NCBI GenBank assembly: GCA_025765595.1
Contig: JAIVFH010000268.1
Span: 1-36,563, forward strand
Direction of reading: 5' to 3'
DNA: 36,563 nt
Source of the DNA: Obelidium mucronatum
Taxonomy: Eukaryota > Chytridiomycota > Chytridiomycetes > Chytridiales > Chytriomycetaceae
Positions 1 to 10,500 of this stretch are shown here, piece after piece; position 1 is the first letter of the stretch, and the number at the start of each line of letters is the position of its first letter. A program made the position numbers and the translations under genes. The notes beneath the pieces were generated by a model that saw only the letters and a program-made list of their open reading frames with translations, did no database searches and was not told where the DNA came from.

Positions 1-258
1 TGGGATTTTTGGCCACGGAAGAAGTGGGGGAGGAGGGAGACAAAGCGGGTTGCGATCGTTACCTTCTTGTATAAATTAACGGACGGTTTGGCGAGTCGGT
101 CTTATGGATTGAATGTCGCGAGGTTGGCAGGGATTCCTCAGAGTGTGATTGAGAGTGCTCAGGTTCAATCGCGAAGGATGGAGATGCTTCATGAAGGGAA
201 GCAGTTGGTTGGGAACTCTGACGCCGTGATTTTGTTGAAGAAGTTGAAGGAATTATAG
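1..258 (+). CDS. MSH3: MutS homologue C-terminus, MSH3-like (5' partial, frame break)
   Basis: C-terminal end of a DNA mismatch-repair ATPase. The frame ending at the TAG at 256-258 contains TFLYKLTDG and then SYGLNVARLAGIP, the conserved end of the MutS ATPase domain. The SYGLNVA-LA-IP form resembles MSH3 more than MSH6, which usually has SFG or SYGFN. MSH3 pairs with MSH2 to recognise insertion/deletion loops. The bases before it, from position 3, encode GFLATEEVGEEGDK in a different frame. This matches the MGFL plus acidic stretch that precedes TFLY in MSH3. The two frames differ by one base near 35-55 and there is no room for an intron, so this copy carries either a one-base insertion or a sequence error. 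The rest of the gene lies left of the window. Confidence 0.7.
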   Translation, partial: WDFWPRKKWGRRETKRVAIVTFLYKLTDGLASRSYGLNVARLAGIPQSVIESAQVQSRRMEMLHEGKQLVGNSDAVILLKKLKEL

Positions 259-375
259 TGATACTTTGTTTTTTGTTGCACTTTCAATTGCTTGTTTCTT
301 GACTCTTTGTTGATGCACAGAACTTTTTCAACAATTTCGTATGCATAATAACCAAAGCTAAAAACAGAACTGGCC

Positions 376-448
376 TGGTTTCTACGAGGATTGAACTCGT
401 GCCCTCTCCCGTGTGAAGGGAACGTGATGACCACTACACTAAGAAACC
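376..448 (-). tRNA. tRNA-Val(CAC), copy 1
   Basis: On the minus strand the sequence folds as a complete 73-nt tRNA without an intron. The acceptor stem GGTTTCT/AGAAACC is perfect. The anticodon stem is TTCCC/GGGAG with loop TTCACAC, so the anticodon is CAC (Val). The T stem is ACGAG/CTCGT with loop TTCAATC. An A discriminator follows. It differs from the other three copies at two tolerated positions: T to G in the variable loop and G to A at the T-loop purine. A T5 Pol III terminator lies about 12 nt downstream (AAAAA on the plus strand at 360-364). Confidence 0.95.
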
Positions 449-651
449 TGGTGTCTCATCTCAGGTATAGTTTTATTACCACGTAAGTTAGCCACATCGC
501 GCCGAGATAGTCACTGTAGGAGAATCGGATCCGAGAGCCGGACAAATGAAGAGTGCCAGCCTTCACACAAGCTACAAATTCGACTTGGTTGGAGGGTGTT
601 TGACTTCTAGTTAAAAAGTGATACAGGATTTGATAAAAATTTTGTTTCCAA

Positions 652-1244
652 ATGCCCCGGATTGCCACTCAGACACTACCTTCCACTGTAGCAGGCAAAG
701 AGCCAGTCGCTGGGGATGTGATTGCTGTCCTTCAAGAGAGCCACCTTCTTCAACCTGGTTTGCCATCTCAAATCAGTCCTTTCCCCGTCCACCTTCCTAC
801 TCTCCACAACAAAATGGACAATAGATTCAATGCTGATGGCTCTCTTTGTCCTGGCTTGCTCTTGTCTGAGCTTGGGCTGGTTGGTCAAGATGACAGGAAG
901 CCTCTCTACATCAAAGCAGTAACCTGTAAGATACTACTTGGTTTTTTTAATGTTCACTTTAAAGCTCCCATTTAACAACAGCACCGGCTCATTTGAAGTC
1001 TTCGTCAAAAGCAAGTGTCTTTGCGGAAACATCCTTGGAATCTTACTGGCAGTCTCTCAAAAGTTCCGGTGGCAATATTGAAACAGATTCTGTGATTAAC
1101 TTGCCGTCAACGGTGTTCATTCTGGGAAATCCATATCTTGGTTCAGCCATATACATCCGTTCCTGTTATCCTCAGTTGTTGAAAACAGCCATATCTATAG
1201 TTAATACTTCATCCACCCCACATTTGGTGATTCTGGTAGGATGA
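652..1244 (+). pseudogene. Crinkler (CRN)-like effector, N-terminal fragment
   Basis: Two exons, 652-925 and 982-1244, join in phase across a 56-nt intron (donor GTAAGA, acceptor ACAACAG) and read 178 codons to a stop. The second exon contains STVFILGNPYLGSAIYIR, then a CYPQLL segment, then PHLVIL immediately before the stop. From memory this order (LP-x-FLG, Y-R-CYP, PHLVI) is the section of Crinkler-type proteins just before their P-loop NTPase, where PHLVILGNPGIGKT would be expected. The reading frame stops one or two residues into that motif, so the NTPase and effector domains are missing. CRN proteins occur in oomycetes and in chytrid and arbuscular mycorrhizal fungi. I recognise the family by motif only. 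It could instead be a short lineage-specific gene. Confidence 0.4.
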
Positions 1245-1572
1245 TGGGACTTTCAAATGTCTGACTGGTCACTAAATGAACTCCTTCAATGCCGAGAATA
1301 TGTTTTTTACCATGTTCCTTACAAAGTTGTCGTTAATCTGTATGGAATTTGGGGTGGCAATGCTCGTTACGTGTTGGAATATGCAAATGATGAGGAACAG
1401 AAAGTCGGCAAATGAATGATGTGAGGATAATCTACGTCTTCGGGTTGACCACTGTTTGAGAATGACAAGATTTTGATAAATAAGAGATGTAACTAAATTT
1501 ATTAACTCATCAACACTGCCCTCAAGAACACTTGATTCAAAATTCACAAAAAACAAAATGAAAAAATTGCAA
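1245..1572. other. Gene-free interval
   Basis: Between the Crinkler-like fragment and the 3' end of transporter copy A. It is AT-rich and I see no open frame with family features. It may hold decayed remains of the Crinkler-like gene and the transporter 3' untranslated region. Confidence 0.5.
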
Positions 1573-3271
1573 TCAGTGCTTGAAAACAAAGTCAAGCCTG
1601 TCGTTTCCTTTATGAGTAGTAGTTGCATTATACTCGTCCTTCTCGTCTTGAGATTTCGCGTTCCAGACAGCAGCTCTTTGCTTGTTCAAGCGGACGTACA
1701 AGAACTTTTGGTTCAACCAGAGGAGAATAGTGACACTTATGAACGTAAAGATGATGTAATTTCCGACGTGGTACCGTGGAGCATCCCATGGCTGGTAGAT
1801 TTGATTTGCGTAGACTCCATAAATGTTGGCAAAAGCAATAATCAAGCCAGACGCGACGGTACGCTTTCCAAGTGGCGCCGCGTTTTCAGTCATCCAAGCA
1901 ATGTTGAGTGGGTGGACAGAAGGCGCCGCAGAAATGACCAGTGTGGAGAAGAATCTGTAATCAAAACGTAAGTGGGAGCTAGGTTTCCAGCAAAAGAATG
2001 GGAGTTTGCCGGTTACCTTACACCTCTGGAGGCATTATCAGGCAAGACATCGAGAAGAATAAAACCAAGAAGGAACCAAATAAACGCTGCAACACCATGG
2101 AAACCGCGCTCACCAACTCGGTCAGAGTTCCAAGACCACAGTGTCATGGTGATGAAACCCAACAAAAAGCCTGGAGCAGTAAGCGCATTGGAGACATACA
2201 CGTTGAACCCGAATGAGTTGATGATGGAAGGCAAGTAAAGTCTGAAGGGAACATTGGGTGTCAAACCAATGGAAGTCATAACCAAGTGACCCCAGATTTT
2301 GTAGTCCTTCAAAGTCTCGATCACATCAGAAAATTGTACACGTGTTTCGTACTTGAGCTTGAGCAAGTCATCGCGAATGACTCGAGTAACTGCAATTTGG
2401 ACATCGCGTTCGTTCTTGAACCATCCGCTGAAGTTGAGGCCGCCTTTTGTGTAGTATGCAGACCGTGGGAATGCAAATGCAAAGAGAATAGACGTGAAGA
2501 TTGTCAGGACGCCTTCAACAAGGAACAGCCAGCGCCAGCCAGCGAAACCAAGTTGACCATCCAATTGGAGTAACCCGGAGGCCATAATTCCTGAGACAGC
2601 AGAAGCAATAGATTGTACTCCCCAGAACCAGGAAAGTCGAGTGGCAAGTTCGTTCTTCTTGTAGAATGAACCCTACATCAAATTTGCATCAAATTTGTCA
2701 AAGGAAAGTTTGTCATAAAAGAAACCTTACCAAGTATACAAGTGTAGCTGGAATTACGCCCCCTTGAGTTACAGCCAGTAAAGCACGAACCAAGTAGAAC
2801 TGTCCTGCATCTTTGATGAAGGCATGACTAAACGTGACCACTCCCCAAGCAAAGACCAAGAAGGGGATGAATCGGTGGGGCCCGAACCGCTTTCCCAAAA
2901 TGGAGCCAGTAAACGCAAAAAGGGAAAAGACAACTGAATATAACGATCCCGCGTTGTTGACCACATCGTTCTTGAAGCCGAGGGACTTGGGCAAACCACC
3001 AGAAACCTGCGTTGGAGATATTGGTGCGGCAAATGTTGAGAATGAACGTGGAGAAGAGTATCCACGGCATCAAACGGAGCTAAAACGTGTAGGTTACAAA
3101 AGTAAGAAACCTTGAAATAAACCACACGTAAACCAATAGCTTACATCAACAATGCGTCGCACTCTTGATTCCTCTTCTTCAGTGTAATTCCAGATCGGCA
3201 GCGTATCCTTCTGCTTCTGTTGCAACAAACACGTTATTCTTCTTTTCCGAAATTTCTTTTTCTTGGCTCAT
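1573..3271 (-). pseudogene. MFS anion:cation symporter (Dal5/Tna1-like), copy A, frameshifted
   Basis: First of three copies of a four-exon major facilitator gene. Exons on the minus strand: 3271-3145, 3079-2731, 2672-2017, 1954-1573. Family features are the 12-TM layout, GWFKNERDVQIAVTRVIRDD in the central loop and APLGKRTVASGLIIAFANI, as in Dal5/Tna1 allantoate or nicotinate permeases (ACS family). Two single-base insertions break the frame relative to copies B and C. One is in exon 1 near 3186-3189 and creates an immediate stop after AADLELH. The other is in exon 2 at about 3008. Exon lengths confirm this: exon 1 is 127 bp where 126 is expected, and exon 2 is 349 against 348. Exons 3 and 4 are open and well conserved, so decay is recent or the indels are sequence errors. 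Confidence 0.88.
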
Positions 3272-3317
3272 TGTCGTGTGAATGGAGTTCTTGAATGATA
3301 TTTTGAGGTTGACTTTA

Positions 3318-3325
3318 TCTTTATA
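3318..3325 (-). promoter_or_regulatory. TATA box of transporter copy A
   Basis: Minus-strand TATAAAGA about 47-54 bp upstream of the ATG at 3271. A TATA element lies at a similar distance in all three transporter copies. Confidence 0.55.
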
Positions 3326-4019
3326 TGCATTAAGTCTTAGGAATCGAATGCACAAAGTTAGTACCAAGTCGTGCAATGGTGTAAGCAAGATATCGGAACC
3401 AGAGTTCAAAGCTCAAACTTTTACATCGCCTCCAAACGACGACATATGCACGATTATAGAATGCCAATATCACGCAAATAGCACGGTAAATTGCACGTGT
3501 CGTATTGGTCGCCAAAATGAAATCGCCAAATAACCGGGGACTTCAGAAGTAGTTAATATCAAGTTCCTCCACATATCCGACTTCTCTTCACCTGTCATCT
3601 GGAATTGCAACGATAATTCGATCAATGTTATGAAGAATAACAATTGTCGAAGAAAGCTAACTTTCACGCTTTTGGACTTGTTCAATATCCAATCGCACAC
3701 TCGGCAATTATTACCAGAAAAGCTCTGATCATCATGTATTTTAGTGTCAAAGTCTCTCACGCAGCGGGCCTCGCCGAAAGGTTGAAACATATGCATTTCT
3801 AAAACTTTGTGTGAAGTGCAAAGTAATAAAACTGATTTATTGGCAGTTAATGAATAAAAACAGGTCAGTAATCATAGGTTCTCTAATGAAAGTTTCATTA
3901 AGACGTTGATAACCGATGCTGTTCGAGAGGTTGCTTGATTCTACTGTCTATTGCGCGCCAAAAATCGAGCGCTAATTGAATTTTAAGCTGCGCTCACAAT
4001 ACAAATCTAACAATATCAA
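3326..4019. other. Intergenic region upstream of transporter copy A
   Basis: No recognisable gene. The short ORFs here lack family features. A 15-bp block, CGTGCAATGGTGTAA (3370-3384), recurs exactly upstream of copy B (6174-6188) at a similar distance from the start codon, so part of the promoter was duplicated with the gene. Confidence 0.5.
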
Positions 4020-4345
4020 TTACTCTGCTACAGTATACAATTGGAGAATGCGGTCAAGCAATGCAGGAGTCAACATACCCAGAGGCACGCAACACAGATT
4101 AGCAATCGCGTTTTTGATCCTGCCGCCTGTCGTTGATTTATTGAATAAAAGAAGGTATCAGTTTTCCCAGCCCAGTTCCTTTGTATCTACAATAACGACC
4201 ATTAACAAAAGGAGTTGCGGGTGTGAAGGTGATATGTTAACTTAACCCGTGCAAAATGAAATTCGCCCTTAATCATAAGCCTTCGTTAAGAGAACAATTA
4301 AACTCAATCTACTGTATTCGTATGTGCAACCCAAACAAAATCAAA
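4020..4345. repeat. Duplicated 3' flank of transporter copy B
   Basis: This stretch downstream of copy B resembles 26970-27279 downstream of copy C. Shared blocks include CAAGCAATG, TTTATTGAATA-AAGAAG, GCCCAGTTCCTT, ACCA-T-A-CAAAAG and AATTAAA-TCAATCTACTG, in the same order and spacing, with moderate divergence. The duplication that made B and C therefore covered at least about 300 bp beyond the stop codon. Confidence 0.75.
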
Positions 4346-4351
4346 AAATGC

Positions 4352-6062
4352 TCAGTGCTTGAAGACAAAGTCCAGTCTGTCATTTCCTTTCTGCGTTGTA
4401 GTGGCATCGTACTCGTCCTTTTCATCTTGAGATTTGGCGTTCCAAACTTCACCTCTCTGCTTGTTCAAGCGGACGTACAAGAACTTTTGGTTCAACCAGA
4501 GGAGAATGGTAACACTAACGAATGTAAAGATGATGTAGTTTCCGACGTGGTACCGTGGAGCGTCCCATGGTTGGTAGATTTGGTTCGCGTAAACTCCGTA
4601 AATGTTGGCAAAAGCGATAATCAAGCCAGACGCGACGGTGCGCTTTCCAAGTGGCGCAGCGTTTTCTGTCATCCAAGCAATGTTGAGTGGGTGGACAGAT
4701 GGTGCTGCAGAAATGACAAGGGTGGAGAAGAATCTATAAACAAGAAATAAAGACGAAGCAGCGTATTAATAACACAAGGATCTGGGGTAAAACAAAAGGA
4801 ATGGAATTTTGCGATCACCTTACACCTCTGGAAGAATCATCCGGTAAAACGTCAAGAAGAACGAAACCAAGAAGTAACCAAACAAACGCTGCAACACCAT
4901 GGAAACCACGTTCACCAACGCGGTCAGAGTTCCAAGACCAAAGTGTCATTGTGATAAAACCAAGCAAGTATCCTGGAGCAGTAAGCGCATTGGAGATGTA
5001 CACGTTGAACCCGAATGAGTTGATGATGGAAGGCAAGTAAAGTCTGAAGGGAACACCAGGTGTCAAACCAATGGAAGTCATGACCAGGTGGCCCCAGATT
5101 TTGTAGTCTTTCAAAGTTTCAATCACATCAGCAAATTGGACACGAGTTTCGTACTTCAGCTTGAGCAAGTCATCGCGAATGACGCGGGTAACTGCAATTT
5201 GGACATCGCGTTCGTTCTTGAACCATCCGCTAAAGTTGAGACCACCCTTGGTGTGATATGCCGATCGTGGGAATGCAAATGCAAAGAGAGCGGATGTGAA
5301 GATTGTCAAGGGCTCCTTCAACAAGAAACAACCAACGCCATCCAGCGAAGCCAAGTTGGCCATCCAATTGGAGCAATCCAGAAGCCATGATTCCTGATAC
5401 AGCAGAAGCAATAGATTGCACTCCCCAGAACCAAGATAGTCGAGTTGCAAGTTCGTTTTTCTTGTAGAATGATCCCTATTTGACATTGAATCGTTAGACT
5501 AAGAGTCTTGCAAGATATGAAAACTCTCAAACTTACCAAGTACACAAGCGTGGCTGGAATAACACCTCCCTGAGTGATGGCAATCAAAGTACGAACCAAG
5601 TAGAACTGTCCGGCATCTTGGATGAATGCATGACTAAATGTGACAACACCCCAAGCAAAGACCAAGAATGGGATGAATCGGTGGGGCCCGAAACGTTTCC
5701 CCAAAATGGAGCCAGTGAATGCAAAGAGCGAAAAGACCACAGAATATAGCGATCCAGCGTTGTTGACAACGTCGTTCTTGAAGCCAAGGGACTTTGGTAA
5801 ACCAGCAGAAACCGCGTTGGAGATATTGGTGCGGCAAATGTTGAGAATGAAGGTGGAGAAGAGAATCCAGGGCATTAAACGGAGCTAAAAGCAAGTTACA
5901 ACTGTCAGTTGAAACCCTTTGCATTTGAAGACAGCTTACATCAACAATGCGTCGCACTCTTGATTCCTCCTCATCAGTATAATCCAAATCGGCAACATAT
6001 CCTTCTGCTTCCGCTGCAACGAAAACGTCTTTCTTTTCATGCAGTTCCTTTTCTTGACTCAT
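4352..6062 (-). pseudogene. MFS anion:cation symporter (Dal5/Tna1-like), copy B, frameshifted
   Basis: Exons on the minus strand: 6062-5940, 5884-5537, 5475-4819, 4733-4352. Exons 1 and 2 are intact, from MSQEKELHEKKDVFV to ITQGGVIPATLVYL. Exon 3 is 657 bp where 656 keeps phase. Compared with copies A and C it has one extra base near 5307-5310, changing the VEG-x-LTIFTS segment to VEGALDNLHI and running to a stop. After that point the other frame continues with conserved sequence to the end. The third-intron donor is AAG|GTGATC, weaker than copy A's GTAACC. The intended product is about 500 aa with 12 TM helices and probably imports a small organic anion. If the insertion is real, only the first half (about TM1-5) can be made. 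Confidence 0.88.
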
Positions 6063-6453
6063 TGTCGCGCAAACTTGACTTTGTAATTGAGATTTTCGGG
6101 AATACACCTTCTTTTTATATGGCTGAAACTCAGGGGGGATGTCGAATTCGCACGAGGGAGTTGTGTAGCATGCCGTGCAATGGTGTAATGAAGATTTCAA
6201 GCCCGACCATAGAAAATCAAGTTCGAACGTTCATTGCCTGCACACTGAACCACCCTCGAGATGAATAAACTGAACTGGCTCTGTTGAGTAGCGTTACCGC
6301 TATGCTATCTGGGGATTAAAACCTTTGGTGGAAGAAGACTGAAATCAGATCTGTCGATAAATGATGGCATGGTCTTTGGTAACTAACTCCCACGTGCTGT
6401 GACACAAGTGTTTGAAAACTGCAGGCAATTTCCAAAAGTGAAATTATACAAAA
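6063..6453. other. Upstream region of transporter copy B
   Basis: Contains the TATA box at 6111-6119 and the duplicated block at 6174-6188. From about 6200 to 6453 I see nothing else I can support. Confidence 0.5.
6111..6119 (-). promoter_or_regulatory. TATA box of transporter copy B
   Basis: Minus-strand TATAAAAAG about 49-57 bp upstream of the ATG at 6062, the same position as in copies A and C. Confidence 0.6.
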
Positions 6454-6526
6454 TGGTTTCTACGAGGATCGAACTCGTGACCTCTCCCGTGTGAAGGGAA
6501 CGTGATGACCACTACACTAAGAAACC
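6454..6526 (-). tRNA. tRNA-Val(CAC), copy 2
   Basis: 73 nt including the A discriminator. Acceptor GGTTTCT/AGAAACC, anticodon loop TTCACAC, T loop TTCGATC. The sequence is the same as copies 3 and 4. It lies about 390 bp upstream of transporter copy B on the same strand. A short A run on the plus strand (6434-6437) supplies a T4 terminator. Confidence 0.96.
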
Positions 6527-6672
6527 ACGTTCATCGTGTAAGAAATTGTTTTTAATGTACACAAGTTGTATTGGTATTGCGTTCATTTCTACTTGTTTAC
6601 TTGCCTATTATTTATATATACATCAAACTCCTTCATTTCTCTGGTAAAGGACAAACTAACAAACACCGAATC

Positions 6673-7677
6673 TCAACACTGTTCCGGCACCAACGACCAC
6701 CACCTTTTGAACCGCGGATCTCGAAAAGAAGCATGAGGACAGCGCGACCGACTTCCATCCTTCATCAACACGGAATCATAGCATTTTATCAACAACGCTT
6801 CATTCCTCCGCATCCGGCTCCAATAAAAGTAATCAACATCGCTGACATACCGCATACATGTATTCTCTCCCTCCGTTGCCCCACGCACAAAAACCTTGAC
6901 GGGTACGAGACTTTCTTCAGGACAAGTCCGGGAATCCGCCATCACAATCGGCCAATCCAGAACTGCAACTCTAGCACCATCATCATCATCATTGTCAGAT
7001 TCGTCTTCACCATTTAGCAGCGGAATCCAAATGTTTATAATTTGATATCGACAGGAATCATCAATTATGGGTTCCATGCCCAACGCTTGTAGTGCTTCAA
7101 GAGTCCGCTTTTCTCCCATTGCGTGAGATTGGTCCACATGCACTCGTGTTGCTGGAGGGGATGTGTTTTCAGGGACATTGAATCGGCCGTTCATTGTTCT
7201 ATGATATTAGTGTTTTGATGATCAGAGTGAGTACTAAGACTTGGAGACCGAACAACACCTGCTGCTTCTCTTGGCACTTCCAAACACATGAACCGCCCGG
7301 AATTCAATCGATTGCTTCGATAGAATGGATTCAGCAAGTGGTTTCAACAGTTGATTGTGTTCTGTATCCGAAAAGTCCATGCTGTTGATTACAGATCTAA
7401 TATCCCCTCCAGCATGATCGAATCCTCCAAGAAGCTGAATGCACTTGAACCCATGTGTATCCAGTGTATACATGTCTTCGTTTCCTCGTACATCTTGGAT
7501 TACCACTTGCTTCCATTCACATTCAAAGTTGATGGGTTTGACCCCCTCTGGCGCTGGTTGCCCGTTCCCCACTTTATACGTGTAAGGATCGCTTCCATCT
7601 ATTGGGTCTGTGAAAAAGAGGAGTCGTGCTGTAACTGGGCCACTCAATTCAAGGGAATTGGACTCAAACTGAACCAT
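6673..7677 (-). CDS. CmcJ/NvfI-like oxygenase
   Basis: Two exons, 7677-7259 and 7198-6673, close in phase to 314 aa; I chose donor AG|GTGTTG because the later GT leads to a stop. The family appears in fungal secondary metabolism as CmcJ/NvfI/gibberellin-oxidase-like proteins, thought to be non-haem iron enzymes. Supporting motifs in order: an opening VTARLLFFTDP-DGS-PYTY, VVIQDVRGNEDMYTLDTHGF at about residues 60-80, then VHVDQSHA (candidate His-x-Asp metal ligands), YQIINIWIPL, VLDWPIVMADSRT, VDYFYWSRMRRNEALLIKC, and SRCPHASFRDP near the end. An acidic DESDNDDDDG insert follows the INIWIPLL strand. No biosynthetic cluster surrounds it: the next gene upstream is SF1, 109 bp away. The substrate cannot be told from sequence. 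Confidence 0.78.
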
Positions 7678-7786
7678 TTTTTCGTGGAACTTATTTTATT
7701 TGAAGACAACACAGGAGAGAAACACTTGGACCAACCGTACCCATCCAACCGCTCACACGCAACACTTTGCCCCAAATACCCTGCAT

Positions 7787-10004
7787 CTATTCTGGCGGAG
7801 GTGGTGGTGGAGCATCGTCGGATGGTGGGGGTGGTGGAGGTGGCATCCACACATTTGGTGGTGGCGGGTAACTGAAGCTTGGAGCCTGAATTAAAAAAAA
7901 CCATACAGCATGAGTAATCATGTCTCCCAAAGGCCACAGGACAAAATAAAACTTACTGCTGCAGCCGGTGGTGGAGGTGGAACCCAAGATTGAGCGGCTG
8001 CACCCCACTGCGGTGGTGGCGGTGGAACAAACCCAGCCGCAGCTGGAGGAGGTGGCGGCATCCCTGGCATCCCTGGCATACCGGGCATACCGGGCATTCC
8101 CGGCATGCCTGGGATTCCAGGAATCCCAGCCATTCCATATGCCCAAGCATTGCTATAGTCACCATAGTGTTGCTGCTGCTGTTGGTGTTGTTGTTGTGGC
8201 CATGTGATTGGTGGGTTTTGCTGGTACGCAGATACTGGTGCAGCGGGAGGTCTCATATCGTATGGATTGGGCTCTGATGAAGCAGCAGCAGGAGCGGGTC
8301 TCTTTTCCTGTGTCAAGAACATGGGTAAGAACAAGGAAACAAAAGGAATATGCAACAAGCACTTACACCACTCAACTCAGCCATCAAATTGGCGTATTCA
8401 TCGTCAAGCTTCGAATCACGCTGAGACGCCGCTTTCAAAGCATCCGGATTGTTACGTTCGTTACAATCTAATTGAAATAAAAACCAGATGAGCAAAACTC
8501 ACAGCCTCAAAACGATCAACGTTACCAGCCGCAACGTGCCCAGCACCACCACAAATACGACAAATCAAAGTGGCTGTATAATTCTTTGCCTCGGGACACT
8601 CAAACTTGCGATGCCCTGCCGCCCCACAATTCTGACAAATCTGCGCCTCATCATCTCTCAACGTTCCATTCAGCTTCGCCAACTCCCGCAACTGCATTCT
8701 CTTCAACTCGTTCTGTCCCTCCGGAATCGTGGCAGCCGTTTCGACAATCTTTTCAATCAATTTGATTGCGATTTTGACTTGTTGTTCGGTGGGCGCCACA
8801 ACAAGACAGTGCAAGTCTTCTTCTTCTCCAGGCGCGAGACCTCCATCGACACGCGATTTACCGTCCTTGATGGATCCTTTTCCACGGATACTGATTTTGG
8901 CGCCGGATTCGGATTCCATTTTTTTCAAAGTGTTTCCACGAGGTCCTAGTGTTTTTTTTTCAGAGTCAGCAATAAAAACCTAATCTGGAGAAAAAAAAAC
9001 ATCTTTTTTTTACCAATCAAAAGACCAATAAAGTTGATTTCGGGAAACTCCTTGGCAGGCAAGAAATACTTTTCCGCCTGCTTGGTTGGTTTCTTGTAAT
9101 CAGCGGGTGGAATAAAGTGAGGCAACTTGCGCGTTGCTTCTTCCACGATCCTGTGTCGTTCGTCTTCGAGTTTCTTCTTGTACCGTACGTCACGAGTGTT
9201 TACACGTTGACCTTGTGGGCCGTACACTGGTTCCGGAGATGGTGATCTGTAATTTGGAGAGGAAGGGGAAGGGCATAAGCCAAGTTTTTGAAAAAGGAAA
9301 CGAAAAAAAAAAAAAGATGGGGGTGTGGGGGAAAGTAGGATCAGTGAAAAGAATACCTGTCTTTTTCAGGGGGAATCACATCCCCAGTCCTCAGTTTACG
9401 TCCAATTTCCTCCAACCGCGCGTGAATAACAAACTCATCCACTTGAAGAGCGTTCATTCCTTGCGGAAGGATTGTGGGGATCCCAGGAATAGAGACTTTG
9501 GACTCGGCGTCTCCCCATCGACTACGCTTCTTGCGGGGTTGGTCAGAAGCTTAAGATCCCATTTTCCAAAAGAAGGTAGATGATAAAAGCGAATTAGTTT
9601 TTGGAGGTCAGTCAGTCAGTCAGTAGTTGTCAGTCAGTGTTGTGGTCAGTGAATGTTAGCGACAAGCAGAGCAGCAGTTGCAAAAAAAAAACAGATAGAA
9701 AAAGGAGTAACAGGTTAGTAAAACAACGACCCTCATGGCATTAGAAAAACTTGGCTTTAGAAAAAAGAGGGGGTTTTTAGCAGGGAGTTGAGATCCCTTA
9801 ATTACATTCGCTGTCTCTCGTCCGGCCTCTCATTTCGTCAGACCCAGCAGGTCTTGGTGGTGGTGCATCTTCAATGCGGTTTTGACGGTAAGAAGCGACA
9901 GGCGCTGCTGCTGCTGCTGCTTCTGGCTCTTGGAATCTGTTCCTGCGGTTTCCAAGCGGAATGTTGTTTGTGCCAGTGATACTTTGCTGGCTGCGGTAAC
10001 TCAT
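7787..10004 (-). CDS. SF1/MSL5: Splicing factor 1 / branchpoint-binding protein
   Basis: Nuclear pre-mRNA splicing factor that binds the intron branchpoint in the early spliceosome. Seven exons (10004-9806, 9549-9357, 9246-9014, 8945-8526, 8467-8367, 8307-7957, 7885-7787) close in phase to 531 aa. In order: a fungal BBP start with TGTNNIPLGNRR; the U2AF65-binding KKRSRWG; LEEIGRKLRTGD; SPSPEPVY; a KH-QUA2 domain with FIGLLIGPRGNTLKKM and GKGSIKDGK; zinc knuckles CQNCGAAGHRKFEC and CRICGGAGHVAADC. The second knuckle is completed only by splicing exon 4 to exon 5. The C-terminus is proline-rich with a collagen-like GMPG tract and polyproline runs ending DDAPPPPPPE. The start MSYRSQQS was chosen because family similarity begins there; an in-frame ATG lies 18 bp upstream. 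Confidence 0.95.
8058..8122 (-). repeat. Collagen-like G-x-P repeat in SF1
   Basis: Nine-base tandem repeat units (GGCATACCG type) encode GIP/GMP repeats, about eight Gly-x-Pro units, followed by a proline run. It lies inside SF1 exon 6. Confidence 0.8.
9609..9630 (+). repeat. CAGT tandem repeat in SF1 intron 1
   Basis: About five CAGT units, with further scattered copies to about 9652, inside the 256-nt first intron of SF1. Confidence 0.7.
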
Positions 10005-10148
10005 GTTTTTTTTTTTGCACAAGTTTTAATTTTATTACTCTCCCAAATAGATTATTATTATTGAAATTATAATAATTAATCGATTTTTAAAACAATATCA
10101 AAAACTTGAAAAAATTAATACGCAAGACATGAGTTTTTTCTTCTTCTT

Positions 10149-10463
10149 CTAGTGGTCGGCCATGGCAACTGCTTTACTCATATCAGCTGAATTGCCCGAA
10201 CCAGCAGAATCAACTGACGCCGATTTCTTCATGAGACTTTGCATTCTGGCCACACCCGACATTCTCTTGTTGACGAGAGTCGCCGTAGGTGGTCTGTCGG
10301 AGGAGTCCCTTCTGTCAGCTGATGCCGATGGTGGTGCAGCAGCCTCGGATTTCTTTTCACCTTCATCTTCAGGAGACTTTGTCGCTTGACTTTTTGCACT
10401 CGCTTGGATGGATGATAGTTTCTCGTGCAGCCGAATGGCTTAACATAAAGATTATTGAAAGTT

Positions 10464-10500
<37 letters not shown>

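Noticed and set aside
7787..8146. Minus-strand ORF with long Gly-Asn-Ala-Arg-Tyr and polyproline runs, and overlapping plus-strand ORFs
   Set aside because: Its 3' part is SF1 exon 7; the rest is another frame of SF1 exon 6. The repeats are shadows of the collagen-like tract.
9806..10022. Separate small gene upstream of SF1
   Set aside because: It is SF1 exon 1: TGTNNIPLGNRR is the fungal BBP N-terminus and the intron to the KKRSRWG exon is in phase.
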